Part shown: piece after piece, positions 29,301 to 39,484 of the stretch
How positions within the stretch are numbered: position 1 is the stretch's first letter
Layout: the number at the start of each line of letters is the position of its first letter
Assembly: GCA_011634665.1 (NCBI GenBank)
Contig: WAEK01000017.1
Span: 186,001-250,000, forward strand
DNA: 64,000 nt
Origin: Mortierella sp. BCC40632
Taxonomy: Eukaryota; Mortierellomycota; Mortierellomycetes; Mortierellales; Mortierellaceae
Reading direction: 5' to 3'
Notes under the pieces: generated by a model
Told to the model about the DNA's origin: nothing
The model's input: only the letters and a program-made list of their open reading frames with translations
The model's database searches: none
Program-made: the position numbers and the translations under genes

Positions 29301-30194
29301 GCGGCTTCTCCCTTTTATGATGGCGGAAGCGTTGTTTCGGGCCACGGAGGCGAAGACCCCATGCACGACTATTACCGTGACTCGAACGCGATCGCATTGA
29401 ATTCTGGTCGCCACTCCAGAATCCAGTCAGGTGTCCCTGCCGATTACCGGCCGCGCTCTGCGACCCCAAGCCCCATGATGGCACCCTATTCAGAACACTC
29501 GTCTCAGCCACAGCAATTCTTGCATCCAATGGGAGGTGGACAGTTGAGAGGTAGTATGATGATGGACCACAATGGAATGCTACTCCCAGGAGCGTCTCCT
29601 TCGATCCAGTCTCGGCAATTGCAGCCAGGATCTGGAAGCATGGATTCAATCGAGATGAACCAGCTTATGGTTCCTAACTCTGGTTTGAGCATGGGCATGC
29701 CAGGAGTGAGCTCACCGGCGATGGGAAGCTCTTTGCTACCCATCCGGGCAGCGTCCCCCTTGCTTGATGCACAACAACAACAGATGCTGATGTCTTCACC
29801 GGCCTTGGGAATGAGCACCATTCCTCTCTCGCCTAGCTGGTCGGGACTTGGTCTTCAGGGCTCACCTATCATCACGCCTGGTGTAGGTGGAGCGGGAGCA
29901 CTTTCCCCAGCTATGGGTGCACTTTCCCCAGCTATGGGAGCGATGGGGGCAACAGGAGCGACTGGAGCCGTTGGAGCTGACGGAATGCCGACAGATAGCG
30001 AGCTGTCACAAAAAATCCGAGAGTTATTGACGGGTGTAGACCTGATGACGGTGACCAAGAAGAAGATTCGTCAGCAACTCGAGGCATTCTATGGTGTAGA
30101 CCTGACACCACGGAGAGACTTTTTGAGCCGAGCTGTAGATATGGAACTTCAGGGACGGACAACGGTAGGAACCGAGTCGCGTCCACCTTTGTAA
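23342..30194 (+). CDS. Chitin synthase with N-terminal myosin motor-like domain
   Basis: Five exons (23342-23700, 23927-24546, 24712-26275, 26418-28056, 28164-30194) encode 2070 residues. It polymerises UDP-GlcNAc into chitin at the plasma membrane. The N-terminal ~750 residues are myosin motor-like: P-loop GLAGSGKT at 121-128 and switch-II-like DMPGFD near 396. Two membrane segments (about 892-950) precede a cytochrome-b5-like region with [13 protein letters not shown] (about 960-1030) and a second related block, [13 protein letters not shown] further membrane segment lies near 1193. The catalytic part has [11 protein letters not shown] (about 1399), [15 protein letters not shown] (about 1512) and the signature QRRRW (about 1552). 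Several membrane spans follow, with a DEK-C-like end (about 2002-2058). The order matches fungal class V/VII-type enzymes used in polarised growth. AATAAA occurs at about 30246. Confidence 0.93.
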
Positions 30195-30873
30195 GACAAA
30201 CTGAAAAAAAAAAATGTAGAGTAATAACGAAAATGAAGCTGTGAAATAAATACCTTTTTTTGGAGGCAAAAAAGAACCTTGTCCTCTCGAGGTTTGGCGC
30301 GCGCTGATTGGATAGCGGGAGAGAAGAGAGGAGGAGGTGGAAGAGAATGCCACCACTGTTGGATGTGTTCCCACTCCTGTCTTCTGTCGTGCTCTCTCCC
30401 TGGGCACACACACGCGTGTCTGACAGACGAACAGACAGGCAGGCAGACAGTGCTCCAGAGAATGCCGCTCGTCTGATCGAGTCGATCGATTGATCGATCA
30501 GTGGAGAGTAGAGGAGGAAAAAACGCCATCATTATCATCATCATCATCATCTCTTTTTCTATTCCTTTCTCTTTCCTTCTCTCTTTCTCTCTTTCTTTCT
30601 TCTCATCATCTTTCACTTTTCTCCTATCCGCCTCACGCTTCATTCTTCCATCCTCTTTCCTCCTTCCCCCCTTCTTCCTCCTCCTTCTTTTCCTCCTCCT
30701 CCTCCTCCTCTTCCTTCCTCTTTTCCTTCATTGCTGCCGAGTCGGTCATTCCTCCTTGACTCTCGACTGTTGTCTGCACGTGTTGCTACGTCTGTTGTCC
30801 GGCTTCTTGACTTGACTCTACTTCATCTCCTTCATCCTCCTCTTCCTTTTTTGTGACTCTACCCATCTCCACC
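30195..30873. other. Intergenic region and likely leader of the vigilin gene
   Basis: The spacer contains an AATAAA at about 30246, probably the chitin synthase polyadenylation region, and an ATC repeat at about 30532-30551. A long T/C-rich tract then runs to about 30740. The next gene starts at 30874. No gene is seen. Confidence 0.55.
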
Positions 30874-33800
30874 ATGATCTCCTCATCCTCCGGTGACATG
30901 CCTTCGGCTGCCCTTCGTATGCAAATGCAACACGAAGCTCTCAGCAGCGGATCCAAGGCAACCTCGACCCCTGCTCTTGTTGAACAAGTCTCTGTCCACG
31001 AATCCGTTCAAGTCTCTGCCTCTGCCTCTACCGAGTCGACGGGTCTCTTTGTCGAGAGTATCGAGTCGATGACGACTACTACATCTACAAGTCAATCCTC
31101 GGTCAAGACTTCTCGTACTGCCCAGAACCTGGATTTCTCCTCAACGCTCATGTTCCCTTCGTTGGGTTCGTCATCTCCCGCACCTCGCCCTGCTGCTGCC
31201 CAAGCTACCTGGGGAGCTGGTCCTTCGTCACGCGTCAAGTCGGCCGCTCCTTCAGCTCCTTCGGGCAAGTTGGGAGCGGTGGGCGATCAGCGCCGGACCA
31301 CTGGAACCACGACGACCACAGCGTCCAAGGTGAGCAGCTCGGGCAACGTTCAGGAGCGCATGGAGATTCCAACAGATCAGATGGGCGGTTTTGGATTCGG
31401 TCATCGATCTGGTTCGGGTCCTTCTTCAGTGGGAGACATTATCAAGACTGTGATGATCTCATCAGGCGCAAGGATTGAATCGACTACCTCCCAGGCGACC
31501 AGGACGACCACCTTTTTGATCTCGGGCAAGCCTGAGGCGGTGGCGAAAGCACGTCGTGGACTCCGATCAAGCTTTGCTAAGAAGGTAAGAGATCCTGAAA
31601 GAAAGTGAAAGATAGATCCTAGAGATGGTGGTGGAAGAGGAGAGTGGTCAATGAACAGAAAAAGGATACAAAGGGTTAGAAGGGGCGTGAGAAATGCTAA
31701 CCCTGCATTATTTCTTCTCTCTCTTTAAAAAAAAAAAAAGGAAACCGTCAAGTACGCAGTGCCTTCGTCGGCCCGTCCTCATCTTTTGGGATCCAAGGGC
31801 AAGACCTTGATCAACATCCAAAAGAACACCGGTGTCCAGATCAACGTCCCCAAGCGTGAGCAGACCGAGACGACATTCGAACCTGCGGCTCTGGATGAGG
31901 ATGATTTGGATGCTGAGGAGGAGCAGGTCTTCATTGACATTGAGGGTGATGCTGAGAGTATCAAGGCTGCCAAGGAAGAGATTGATGCCATTGTCAGCAA
32001 GGTAGTGTTCACAATCCAACAACGCCATCGATGGTCTTTTTTTTTTTTTTTTTGTACTAATTTTTTTTCCCCTTACCCCTGAACGTCTTATCGATTCACA
32101 AAAAAAAATCAGGCTTGCAGGATCACCTTCCGTCTCACGACGATTCCTACGGCCTACTATCCCTTCATTGTTGGATCTCACAAAGCCACCATCCAGGAGC
32201 AGACTAACACAAGGATCAATATGCCCTTCCACATCTCTTCGCAGGACAACGAAGAAGATGAGGAGGCTAAGGATATGGCCATTGTCATCCAGGGTGACCG
32301 CAAGAACATTCGCAAGGCCATTGAGCTCATCTCCTCCGCCCATGAGGAACTCGAGCGTACCACCCGCACCATGACTATCAATATCCCCAAGCGCCAGCAC
32401 CGCTTCTTGGTCGGAGTCAAGGGTGCCTCGATCAATGAGATCCATGCCGCAACTGGATGCACGATCGAGATCCCACCTGTTGACTCTCCCTCGGATTCAA
32501 TTGTCGTCCGTGGACCCGAGTCCGAGTTGATCCCAGCTCTTTCGTTGATCATGGAAAAGGCCAACAGCTCTCAGGTCGAGTCGATCGATGTCAGCACGAT
32601 TCACAAGGTGGCTCCCGGCAAGAGCAAGCGTGAGCATGCCCGTCATGTTACCAAGTACTTGAGCGGACGGAACAAGCTTCGCAAGATTGAACAGGAACAC
32701 GAGGATGTCCAGATCAGTGTCCCTCGCCAGGATGGGCAGATCGTTGGAACGATCGAGATTGTGGCCAAGACCCGTGCTCAGGTTGACTCGGCCCGTCTCA
32801 AGGTCCTTGAAGCCGTCACAGCTTTGAAGCCTTCGCTGTTTGATGTGATCCATATTGAGCCTTTGCTCCACCGCCACATTGTCGGCAATAAGGGTCGCAA
32901 CATTAACCGTATCCGTGAGGCCCATGGTGTTGAAGTCATTGTCCCCGACACCAACAGCGACTCTACCGAGGTGGTGCTCGTCTTTGAGGGCAAGGAAGAG
33001 AGTGAGCTCTCCGATGTTAGCAAGGTCCGCTCAACTCTTGAGGCTGTGAAGCAGGAACTTGAGAAGCTTGCTAACGATGCCACGGACTTTGCTACCAGGA
33101 TTTTGACCATTCCTTCCCGACTCCACGGCACCATCATTGGTCCCAAGGGTTCAACCCTGAATGCCATTATGGGTCTTGAGCCCTTGACTTCGGTTCGTCT
33201 GGGTCTCCCTCGTGCTGGCTCTGATACAGTCAAGAAGGCTGGTGCCCCCGTTCTGACAGAGGACTCGATCGTGATCAAGGGACCCAAGGAGGAGGTTGAG
33301 AGGGTCGCCCGTGAGATTGTGGCGTTTGCTGAGGAGGCGAAGCATCAACAGATCATGAACTCGTACACAGTGACCTTTAACATTCCTGCCACAGCCTCGC
33401 CCCACGTTATCGGCAAGGGTGGTGCCAACATCAACAAGTTGACGGAGCAGTTCCAGGTCAAGTTTGATTTGAATGACCGTGCCGCAGGTGCAGATGACAA
33501 GAAGAAAAAGTCGACCAATGATATGATGGAGGTAACGATCCAGGGTGTCAAGAAGAGCGTCGAGGCTGCCAAGGAGACCATCGTCAAGATGGTTGAGCAG
33601 ATTGCAGATGCGACAGTCGTCCACTTGAACATCCCCGTCGAATACCACAGTGCCTTGATTGGTTCCAAGGGTCAATATGTTCGTCGTCTCGAGGACAAGT
33701 ATGCTGTCCGAGTCCAGTTCCCCAAGGCTGCCGATCTCCAGGAGGATGAGGATTCGTCCAAATTGAACGTTGTCCGGATCAGCGGAGGCAAGAAGGGAGT

Positions 33801-35112
33801 CCAGTCTGCCAAGGAGGAGCTCATGGAGCTGCTCGAGTATGAAAAGGAGAACAACAACACGTTGGAGATGATTGTGGACCCCAAGATGCTCCCCCATATT
33901 GTCGGACGCAGCGGAGCCAAGATCAATGAGATTCAAGAAGACTCGGGCACGCACATTGAGATCCGCCGATCCGCCGAGACGGATGAGAAGCCTGAGGTTC
34001 GCGTAGTGATCAATGGTACCAAGACCGGTCTCAAGAAGGCTCAGAAGGCTGTTCAGGAGATTTTGGATGCCCAAAAGTCGCAGGTGGAGGAGCTCGTCCA
34101 TATTGACAACAAGTACCACAGGATCTTGATCGGACCCGGTGGTTCGGCTCTTCGTGAGATCATTGCTAAGGCAGGTGGCCCCTCTGAGGCCTCTGCTCAG
34201 GCTGGCTTGGTCAAGTTCCAGAGCGCCAACAATGCTGTCCTCTTGAAGGGTGACAAGACTGTGGTGGAGAAGCTCAAGGAGGTGATGTTGGCCATGGTCG
34301 CCGATCACGACAATCACATCACATTGGCAGTGGCTATTCCAGCCGCCCAGCACCGTCAGGTGATTGGACCTCAGTTCTCGAACGTGAAGGAGATTGAGAA
34401 CCGTCACAATGTGCGTATCCAGTTCCCCAACAACAAGAACAGGAAGGAAACCGGAGACTCGGCTGAGAAGGCCGCGGACGGTATCTTGATCAGCGATCGT
34501 GTGACGATCAAGGGTCATCGTGAGAACTGTGAAAAGGCCAAGGCCGATCTGGAGGCCAAGATCAAGACCTCATCGAGCCGCTCCTTCTCGATCCCCAAGC
34601 GGTACCGCCAGGCAGTCTATGGCGAGGGCGTGTGGAAGATCCGCAATGAGTTTGGTGTTGTGGTTATCCAGCCCAAGGAGAACCGCACAAACAGCAGTGG
34701 CAAGCGAATTGATGTCGATGATGAGAACACTGTGCATGGCATCACTGAAGGCTTGTCCTGGGAGTTGAGCGAGCTTGCGGGAGGAGACTCGGATTCCGAG
34801 GAGGCTGATGCTGTCTGGACGGTTCAGCTCCAAGGTCGTGAGGAAGCCTGTGAACGCGTTGAGAAGCACTTGACCCGAATGTTGGAGAAGGCTCAGTCGA
34901 CGACGCACCGTCTCCGTATCAGTGTCCCCACCTCTTACCACGGTGTGATCATTGGATCAGGCGGTAACAGCATTAAGCAGATTGAGATTGAGAGTCAGAC
35001 GACAGCCAAGATTGTGCGTGGCGAGGAACAGATCACGATCACAGGTTCGAAGGAAGGTGTCGAGACTGCTAAGGCAGCCATTATCCGGATCGTTGGCTCT
35101 GTGAACAAGTAA
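30874..35112 (+). CDS. SCP160: Vigilin/Scp160-type multi-KH RNA-binding protein
   Basis: Three exons (30874-31584, 31741-32001, 32113-35112), joined in phase 0, encode 1323 residues. The start is in an ACCATG context. After a Ser/Thr-rich N-terminus of about 200 residues come roughly 13 tandem KH-type domains. Canonical GxxG RNA-contact loops are visible as GSKGKTL, GSHKATI, GVKGASI, GNKGRNI, GPKGSTL, GKGGANI, GSKGQYV, GRSGAKI, GPGGSAL and, in the last domain, GSGGNSI. At least three domains are degenerate, including GPQFSNV and YGEGVWKI. Family members bind mRNA and polysomes at the ER and affect translation and ploidy maintenance. Length and domain number match vigilin (about 1200-1300 residues, 14-15 KH). 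The 3-kb last exon is very regular and GC-richer than its surroundings. Confidence 0.92.
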
Positions 35113-35844
35113 AGATCGATTCACATATACATTCACAAACACACGCACACACAAAGAAGAAAAAAGAAAAAAAAAAGATGAGGCATGGAAAAGGAAAAGG
35201 GGTAGTAAACATGGACCATGAGTATATATCTACAAGTAATACCGAAAAAGACATCAATACATTTTCAGCGTTGTCATACACGCTCCTCCTATCTAGAGAG
35301 GTATCATTCACCACTTAAAAGAAACATCCCCTTTCCCTGGTGATATCAGAGCGATGGTAAAAAAACCCCACTCTGACAAAGAGCACCTGTATGATATTAA
35401 GATATACCCTGCTGTTTCCAAGGAACACACTTTCATGTTGTCTTGAGATCGATACTACGTACTATTTCCAACACAACCCTACAACTTGAGATAGAATAAC
35501 GGACTTTTTTTTTTCAGAGTGGCACCGGCCAAAACAAAAGAACTTTTCTGTTTCGTAAAGTGAATGAGTGCATACGGTATGTTTACACAGTGAAAGAATG
35601 TAGTGAGGTATAGCGTGTAGGAGAGTGTAGGAGAGTGTAGGAGAGTGTAGGAGAGTGTGGAAGAGAGCGTGGGAGAGTGTGGGAGAGTGTGGGAGAGTGT
35701 GGGAGAGTTTGGCAGAGCTTGGAAGAGTGTGTGGAAGAGTGCATATTCTATTGCTCTAAAGTTTTCCTTTCAAAGCTCAATTTGAAAAGCTGCTCGCGCT
35801 TTCTGAAAGAGTTGACTAGGAAATCATTTTATGATTTATGATCT
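35113..35844. other. Intergenic region with a 10-bp minisatellite
   Basis: After the vigilin stop the sequence has A-rich runs near 35159-35176 and moderately AT-rich DNA. The GAGAGTGTAG/GAGAGTGTGG minisatellite (listed separately) follows, leading into the Fanzor-like relics. No gene is seen. Confidence 0.55.
35611..35745. repeat. 10-bp minisatellite, unit GAGAGTGTAG / GAGAGTGTGG
   Basis: About eleven to twelve copies of a 10-bp unit are visible. The first four or so read GTGTAGGAGA and later ones GTGTGGGAGA, with slightly degenerate copies at the right end. The two sub-types are blocked, indicating stepwise expansion. Confidence 0.9.
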
Positions 35845-36137
35845 GTGGCTGACCATCCCTCCTCCTCGCTATTCATTCATATTTTCCTTCCACTACGTAG
35901 GCTCAACAAGGTTGTCAGCTTAGCTGTGGTGAAAGGCCTACTATCGGAGTTCTTATCATGTTTTTCGATAGACTCAAGTAGGACTTATGAAAGAGGACTC
36001 CCTATCAACTATTTCGCCTTTTTTTTTACTGACTCTTCTTCTTTAAATGTTCTAGAGGTATCCCCGTCGGATGGATGGTGCGATGGTTGCCAACGGCACC
36101 ATATGGCCCGTACTTGGAGTAGCTACCAGCATCCAGC

Positions 36138-36624
36138 TCAGTGTCGCAGGAATGTTCCATCATTCATTTCAGTGATGCTGGTTGGGTCGGGAGGGGCAGG
36201 AGTAGGAAGCCGAATTGGAGGACATGCTAGACGGGGAGGAGGAAAGATGAGAGAGCAGCATATGCGGTATGGAGTGGTTGGACTTACAGTCGAATTCAGG
36301 ATGAGCCAGGTGTGCGCAGAGTGCTTTGGACAACTGAGGAAGGCACGGTCGCGTCGTATTATTGATGGCAAGGAGATGGTGGTTAAGGTGCATGGAGCTA
36401 TGGAGCGTACCAACAGCCAGTGCGGGTCAGTCCAGCGAGGACAAACGATCAAGTCCCGGGATGTGAACGCGGCTGTTTGTATTGTGATAGCGGGAGGGTC
36501 GAATCTACTCTTGGCAGAGCGGAGAACGTTAGAGCCGTTTGTCAGGACTGTGCGTCCCACCAAGCATGCCTGTTCATATTCACAGGAGAAAAATTTAACA
36601 TTCCACGCCTCCAACATCTGTTAG
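36138..36624 (+). pseudogene. Eukaryotic TnpB (Fanzor)-like C-terminal fragment, copy A
   Basis: An open frame ending at 36624 contains the C-terminal half of a TnpB/Fanzor-type RuvC nuclease. In order: VGSGGAGVGSRIGGHARRGG, an acidic-to-Cys segment TVEFRMSQVCAEC, the basic linker KARSRRIIDGKE, and the RuvC-III-like KSRDVNAAVCI. The four-cysteine ribbon is damaged: the first pair is intact (C-x2-C), but the third position is Arg in ERTNSQC. The N-terminal region and first RuvC motif are not seen. The open frame extends upstream to 35845, but that part has no family signal. Copy B lies immediately downstream on the same strand and is clearly related. Probably a decayed mobile nuclease gene. 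An intron-bearing domesticated gene is the alternative. Confidence 0.6.
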
Positions 36625-36665
36625 AGATGCCATGGAGGCTCCCTGCGGTACACAGAGCAGACTAG

Positions 36666-37241
36666 ACTAGTCATGTCGCTAATTGCACAAGGAAAAGCTT
36701 CGCTCACCGGAACGCTTGCCCAAAGGACAAAGTCAGCCAGCCCATTCCGATTTTTCTGTATGGCAATGCAGGCACGAGCGTTGGCAGCCGCATCAATGGT
36801 CACTCTCGACGAGGTGACAAAAAAATACGGAATTTACATATGCGACATGGAGTAGTGGGAGTTCAGGATGAATATCGCAGTTCCCAAACGTGCCCTTTTT
36901 GCTTCAAGGAGGTGCAGTTGGCGCGCTCAAGGAGGATCGTGAAAGGCAAGGTTAAGATGATCAAAGTCCACGGAGTAATTGAATGTACTAACCAAGCATG
37001 CGAATCGTACAAGTTGCACAACACAATCAAAGGTCGTGACCAAAATGCGGCCATGTACATTGCAACCAATGGAGCCTCTCTACTGCCTTCCCCAGATCGG
37101 TGTTTAATAAATCCATTTAGCCGTCGATTTATTCATATGAACACCAGTCTACTAACTGGAACAACTAGGTTCTCAGCATCTAAGGCTTCACCAACCGGAT
37201 GCGACGAGGACACCCGTAGGACCACGGGTGTAAGCTGCTAG
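36666..37241 (+). pseudogene. Eukaryotic TnpB (Fanzor)-like C-terminal fragment, copy B
   Basis: The frame is open from 36666 to the stop at 37241, about 191 codons; the only in-frame ATG upstream of the conserved core is at 36840. Motifs in order: PIFLYGNAGTSVGSRINGHS, then VQDEYRSSQTCPFC with the glutamate typical of Fanzor active sites and the first zinc-ribbon pair. LARSRRIVKGK follows, then ECTNQAC with the second Cys pair, and the RuvC-III-like KGRDQNAAMYIATNG. It aligns with copy A over about 120 residues with the same spacing but keeps all four cysteines. The N-terminal half, with the first catalytic Asp, is absent, so it cannot be a complete nuclease as it stands. A hairpin and a 16-bp inverted repeat lie at its edges. 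Confidence 0.66.
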
Positions 37242-37586
37242 TCTTACAGAAAGTGCGGGGCAAGTATCCACCATTGGCGGAAAAAGGTGGAAATGACTAG
37301 TATAGACTATCCGAACTCTCTCATGTTTGGGAAGGTAGTTTATTTAAACAGTTTAAACGACACATTGGACGCGTTCTCTTCCCCCCAGACCCATGTTTGT
37401 TTACTGTAGCGCAGGTGTCCTGTCCTTTGGTCTTGGTCAGGCGGAGCCCAATAGAGTGCTTTCTAACATTTTTATTTGACATTGCCACTCCAAAAAAACA
37501 ATCTACCAAGCCCTATCTTGCACATCTCCCTCTTTCTTTGGAAGCGCTCTGCCCTCTGTCATTGACCTATTTGGTACATTGTGCGG

Positions 37587-37617
<31 letters not shown>

Positions 37618-38132
37618 GCATAGGAAATCTATAAGTGGGCTCAAGGGTATTGCATAGGAAATCGAGATTTGGATTCATGGACCCCACAAAAGATATCCCC
37701 TGCCGCCTGACGGGAGGCCAAAAAGAACCCTATGCCGAATAGGCGGTCCGTGCCCAAAGACTGTCGGAAGGATCGTTGGCAGATCGACCCTGAGGTGTCA
37801 AATGACCATGCAGCTTGCATTGGAGATTTCTCGTGCCTGACAAGACTCTGGAGGATCAGCAATCGAACCAATAACCTGACCGATGGCAAAGAGGAAAGGA
37901 TTCCGGCAAGGCGTAATGCAGAGGCGTGTCAAAATTGTCGAAGAGTAGCTCAACTGGTTATGGCCGCCGCACCCTGCCTTTCTGAAAGAGGTACGACAGA
38001 GGTATAAAAGAGCGCAGACAGCCACGAGTTTTATCCATTTTCAATCACACATCGTCTTTCTCAAAGCAAGCTAGCCTCCTTCACTTAAGCCCATCAATCC
38101 GAATCTAAGAGTGACCTTGATTGACCTTCATC

Positions 38133-38163
<31 letters not shown>

Positions 38164-38320
38164 CGATTGTTTCCTTGATCAATACGGTATACAGAAGTGT
38201 TTTTTCACAATGTACGGAGCTGCCATTCGGTTTTCTGACGGTCCGTTTAAATAACTAACATACATACCCTGCTGCTTTCTTCAATTTAAACTGTATTGTA
38301 GTCCCCCGACCATTACTAGC
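37242..38320. other. Spacer with T/A runs and a TATA box for the small secreted protein
   Basis: This 1.1-kb stretch holds a T run at about 37590-37618 and an A run at about 38133-38158. A TATAAAAG box lies at 38003. A candidate 3' splice site (GTATTGTAG) at about 38292-38300, just before the 38321 start, suggests a leader intron. No other gene is seen. Confidence 0.5.
38003..38010 (+). promoter_or_regulatory. TATA box candidate for the 38321 gene
   Basis: TATAAAAG lies 318 bp upstream of the start codon. The distance is long for a TATA box unless the leader is long or contains an intron ending near 38300. Confidence 0.45.
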
Positions 38321-38584
38321 ATGAAGCTCTTTACACTTCTCTTTCTGGCTCAATCGGTCATGGCAAGTCAATGGGCCATGAAGAGTCCAACTTCGCTTCG
38401 AGGGTGCACAGTGGAAAAGTGTGCTCCAGAGAAAACAGTTCAAACAGTGTGCTATACGGGATTCGTCAGTAGACAGCACGCCTGCGAAGATGAATTTGGG
38501 CAAAATGTATGCTACATCCTGGACTCAGATGACTCGTACAACTGTAAATTTTGGACTCTCCAGTACAAATGCTGCTTAAACTAG
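38321..38584 (+). CDS. Small secreted cysteine-rich protein (87 aa)
   Basis: A single exon encodes 87 residues. A short signal peptide is evident: MKLFTLLFLAQSVMAS, with likely cleavage after the Ala at 15. The mature part of about 72 residues has eight cysteines at positions 29, 34, 44, 55, 64, 75, 84 and 85, consistent with four disulfides. No family is recognised; effector-like, antimicrobial or wall-associated roles are all possible. The gene sits between the Fanzor-like relics and the start of the tandem repeat array, and is unrelated by eye to the modular six-cysteine proteins further right. The start codon follows a plausible 3' splice site, so the leader is probably spliced. Confidence 0.6.
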   Translation: MKLFTLLFLAQSVMASQWAMKSPTSLRGCTVEKCAPEKTVQTVCYTGFVSRQHACEDEFGQNVCYILDSDDSYNCKFWTLQYKCCLN

Positions 38585-39484
38585 GTCTGAGATAGCCTTG
38601 TAGCGTATGATAGCTAATTCGCACAGCAAACTATTGAACAAACGTGCTGTCGGCACTTGTTTGTAGCCATTGGCCAGTCTCTTTGACGTCCCCCCCTCTC
38701 CATCCAAAAAAGTGCTGGTTCCAAGAGTGGGCTGTGTATCTCTTACTCTCCCCTGTCAGCACGAACCGCGCCAACGCGTTCCAATCGATGACTCCTTCGA
38801 GTCTTCCAATACCTTGGTCTCACCTCCCTGCTTCCCACCCAAACACAGGGTCCCTCCACAACAACATCTTCAGGTCGAGATCGAAATATTTTGCTAGGCA
38901 CAAAGCCAAACGTAAAAACTACCGAATCGGGTGCTTGGAGCAAACAGAGTCCCATATGACGCAGTCACCATCTCATTTGCAAATCCCTCTCATTCTATGT
39001 GAACCAGAGAAGGGAAGAATACGCGCCCTAGAATCTCAGTACTGGTACTGGTATGACCACACACATATGGACTATTCGTAGGGTGAAGGAGATGGGTCGG
39101 AAAGAGAGATAGAAATAGAGATAGAGAGATGATCGAGACCATTCGGTACTTCTTTCCTTTCCTTTTTTTTCCTTGGTCCTTTTTTTTCCTTGGTCCTTTT
39201 TTCCTTTTTCCTTTTTTTTCTTTTGGAGGGTCTGTGACGGCTCCTTATTTCAGGGGCCTCAATAAGACTTTCTTAAGTTTCACTGTCACTCAAAGTCAAA
39301 TCAACGACCCCGTTACAGGCGATAAGAGCGCAAAACAGCCCTTTTCTTTTTCTCGTTCTTATGAGTCTTTTGTGCGCTGCAATTGAGAGAAAATGAGGCT
39401 GAATGGTACAGAAAGTCGTCATGACTCGAAAAAAGTGGACTGAGAGGATAAAACTCTCCCAGAAACCTTGAAAAGGAGTTCTTC
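38585..39484. other. Gene-free DNA with a fragment of the dispersed repeat end
   Basis: No gene is supported. About 38937-39115 resembles the right end of the flanking repeats at about 41290-41460 and 52150-52290 (shared TCATTCTATGTGAACC and GGTATGACCAC-type words), so it is a partial third copy. A T-rich stretch with repeated CCTTGGTCCTTTTT units lies at about 39155-39215. Confidence 0.5.

Noticed and set aside
33151..34518. 455-codon open frame on the minus strand
   Set aside because: It lies antisense to the regular, codon-biased KH-repeat exon of vigilin. Its translation is Leu-rich, repeats with the KH period and has no recognisable domain, so it is a shadow.
35845..36137. Upstream part of the 259-codon frame before Fanzor-like copy A
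   Set aside because: The frame is open but shows no TnpB/Fanzor motifs. It contains a good intron-end-like sequence (TTAAATGTTCTAG) near 36055, so it may be partly non-coding.
37940..38000. tRNA-like stretch with TAGCTCAACTGGTTATGGC
   Set aside because: The D-arm-like words are not followed by a pairing acceptor stem, an anticodon arm or a TTCGA-type T-arm. Chance resemblance is more likely.
38644..39081. 145-codon frame after the small secreted protein
   Set aside because: Part of it is a fragment of the dispersed R1 repeat end, which is not open in the other copies. No signal peptide or domain is seen.
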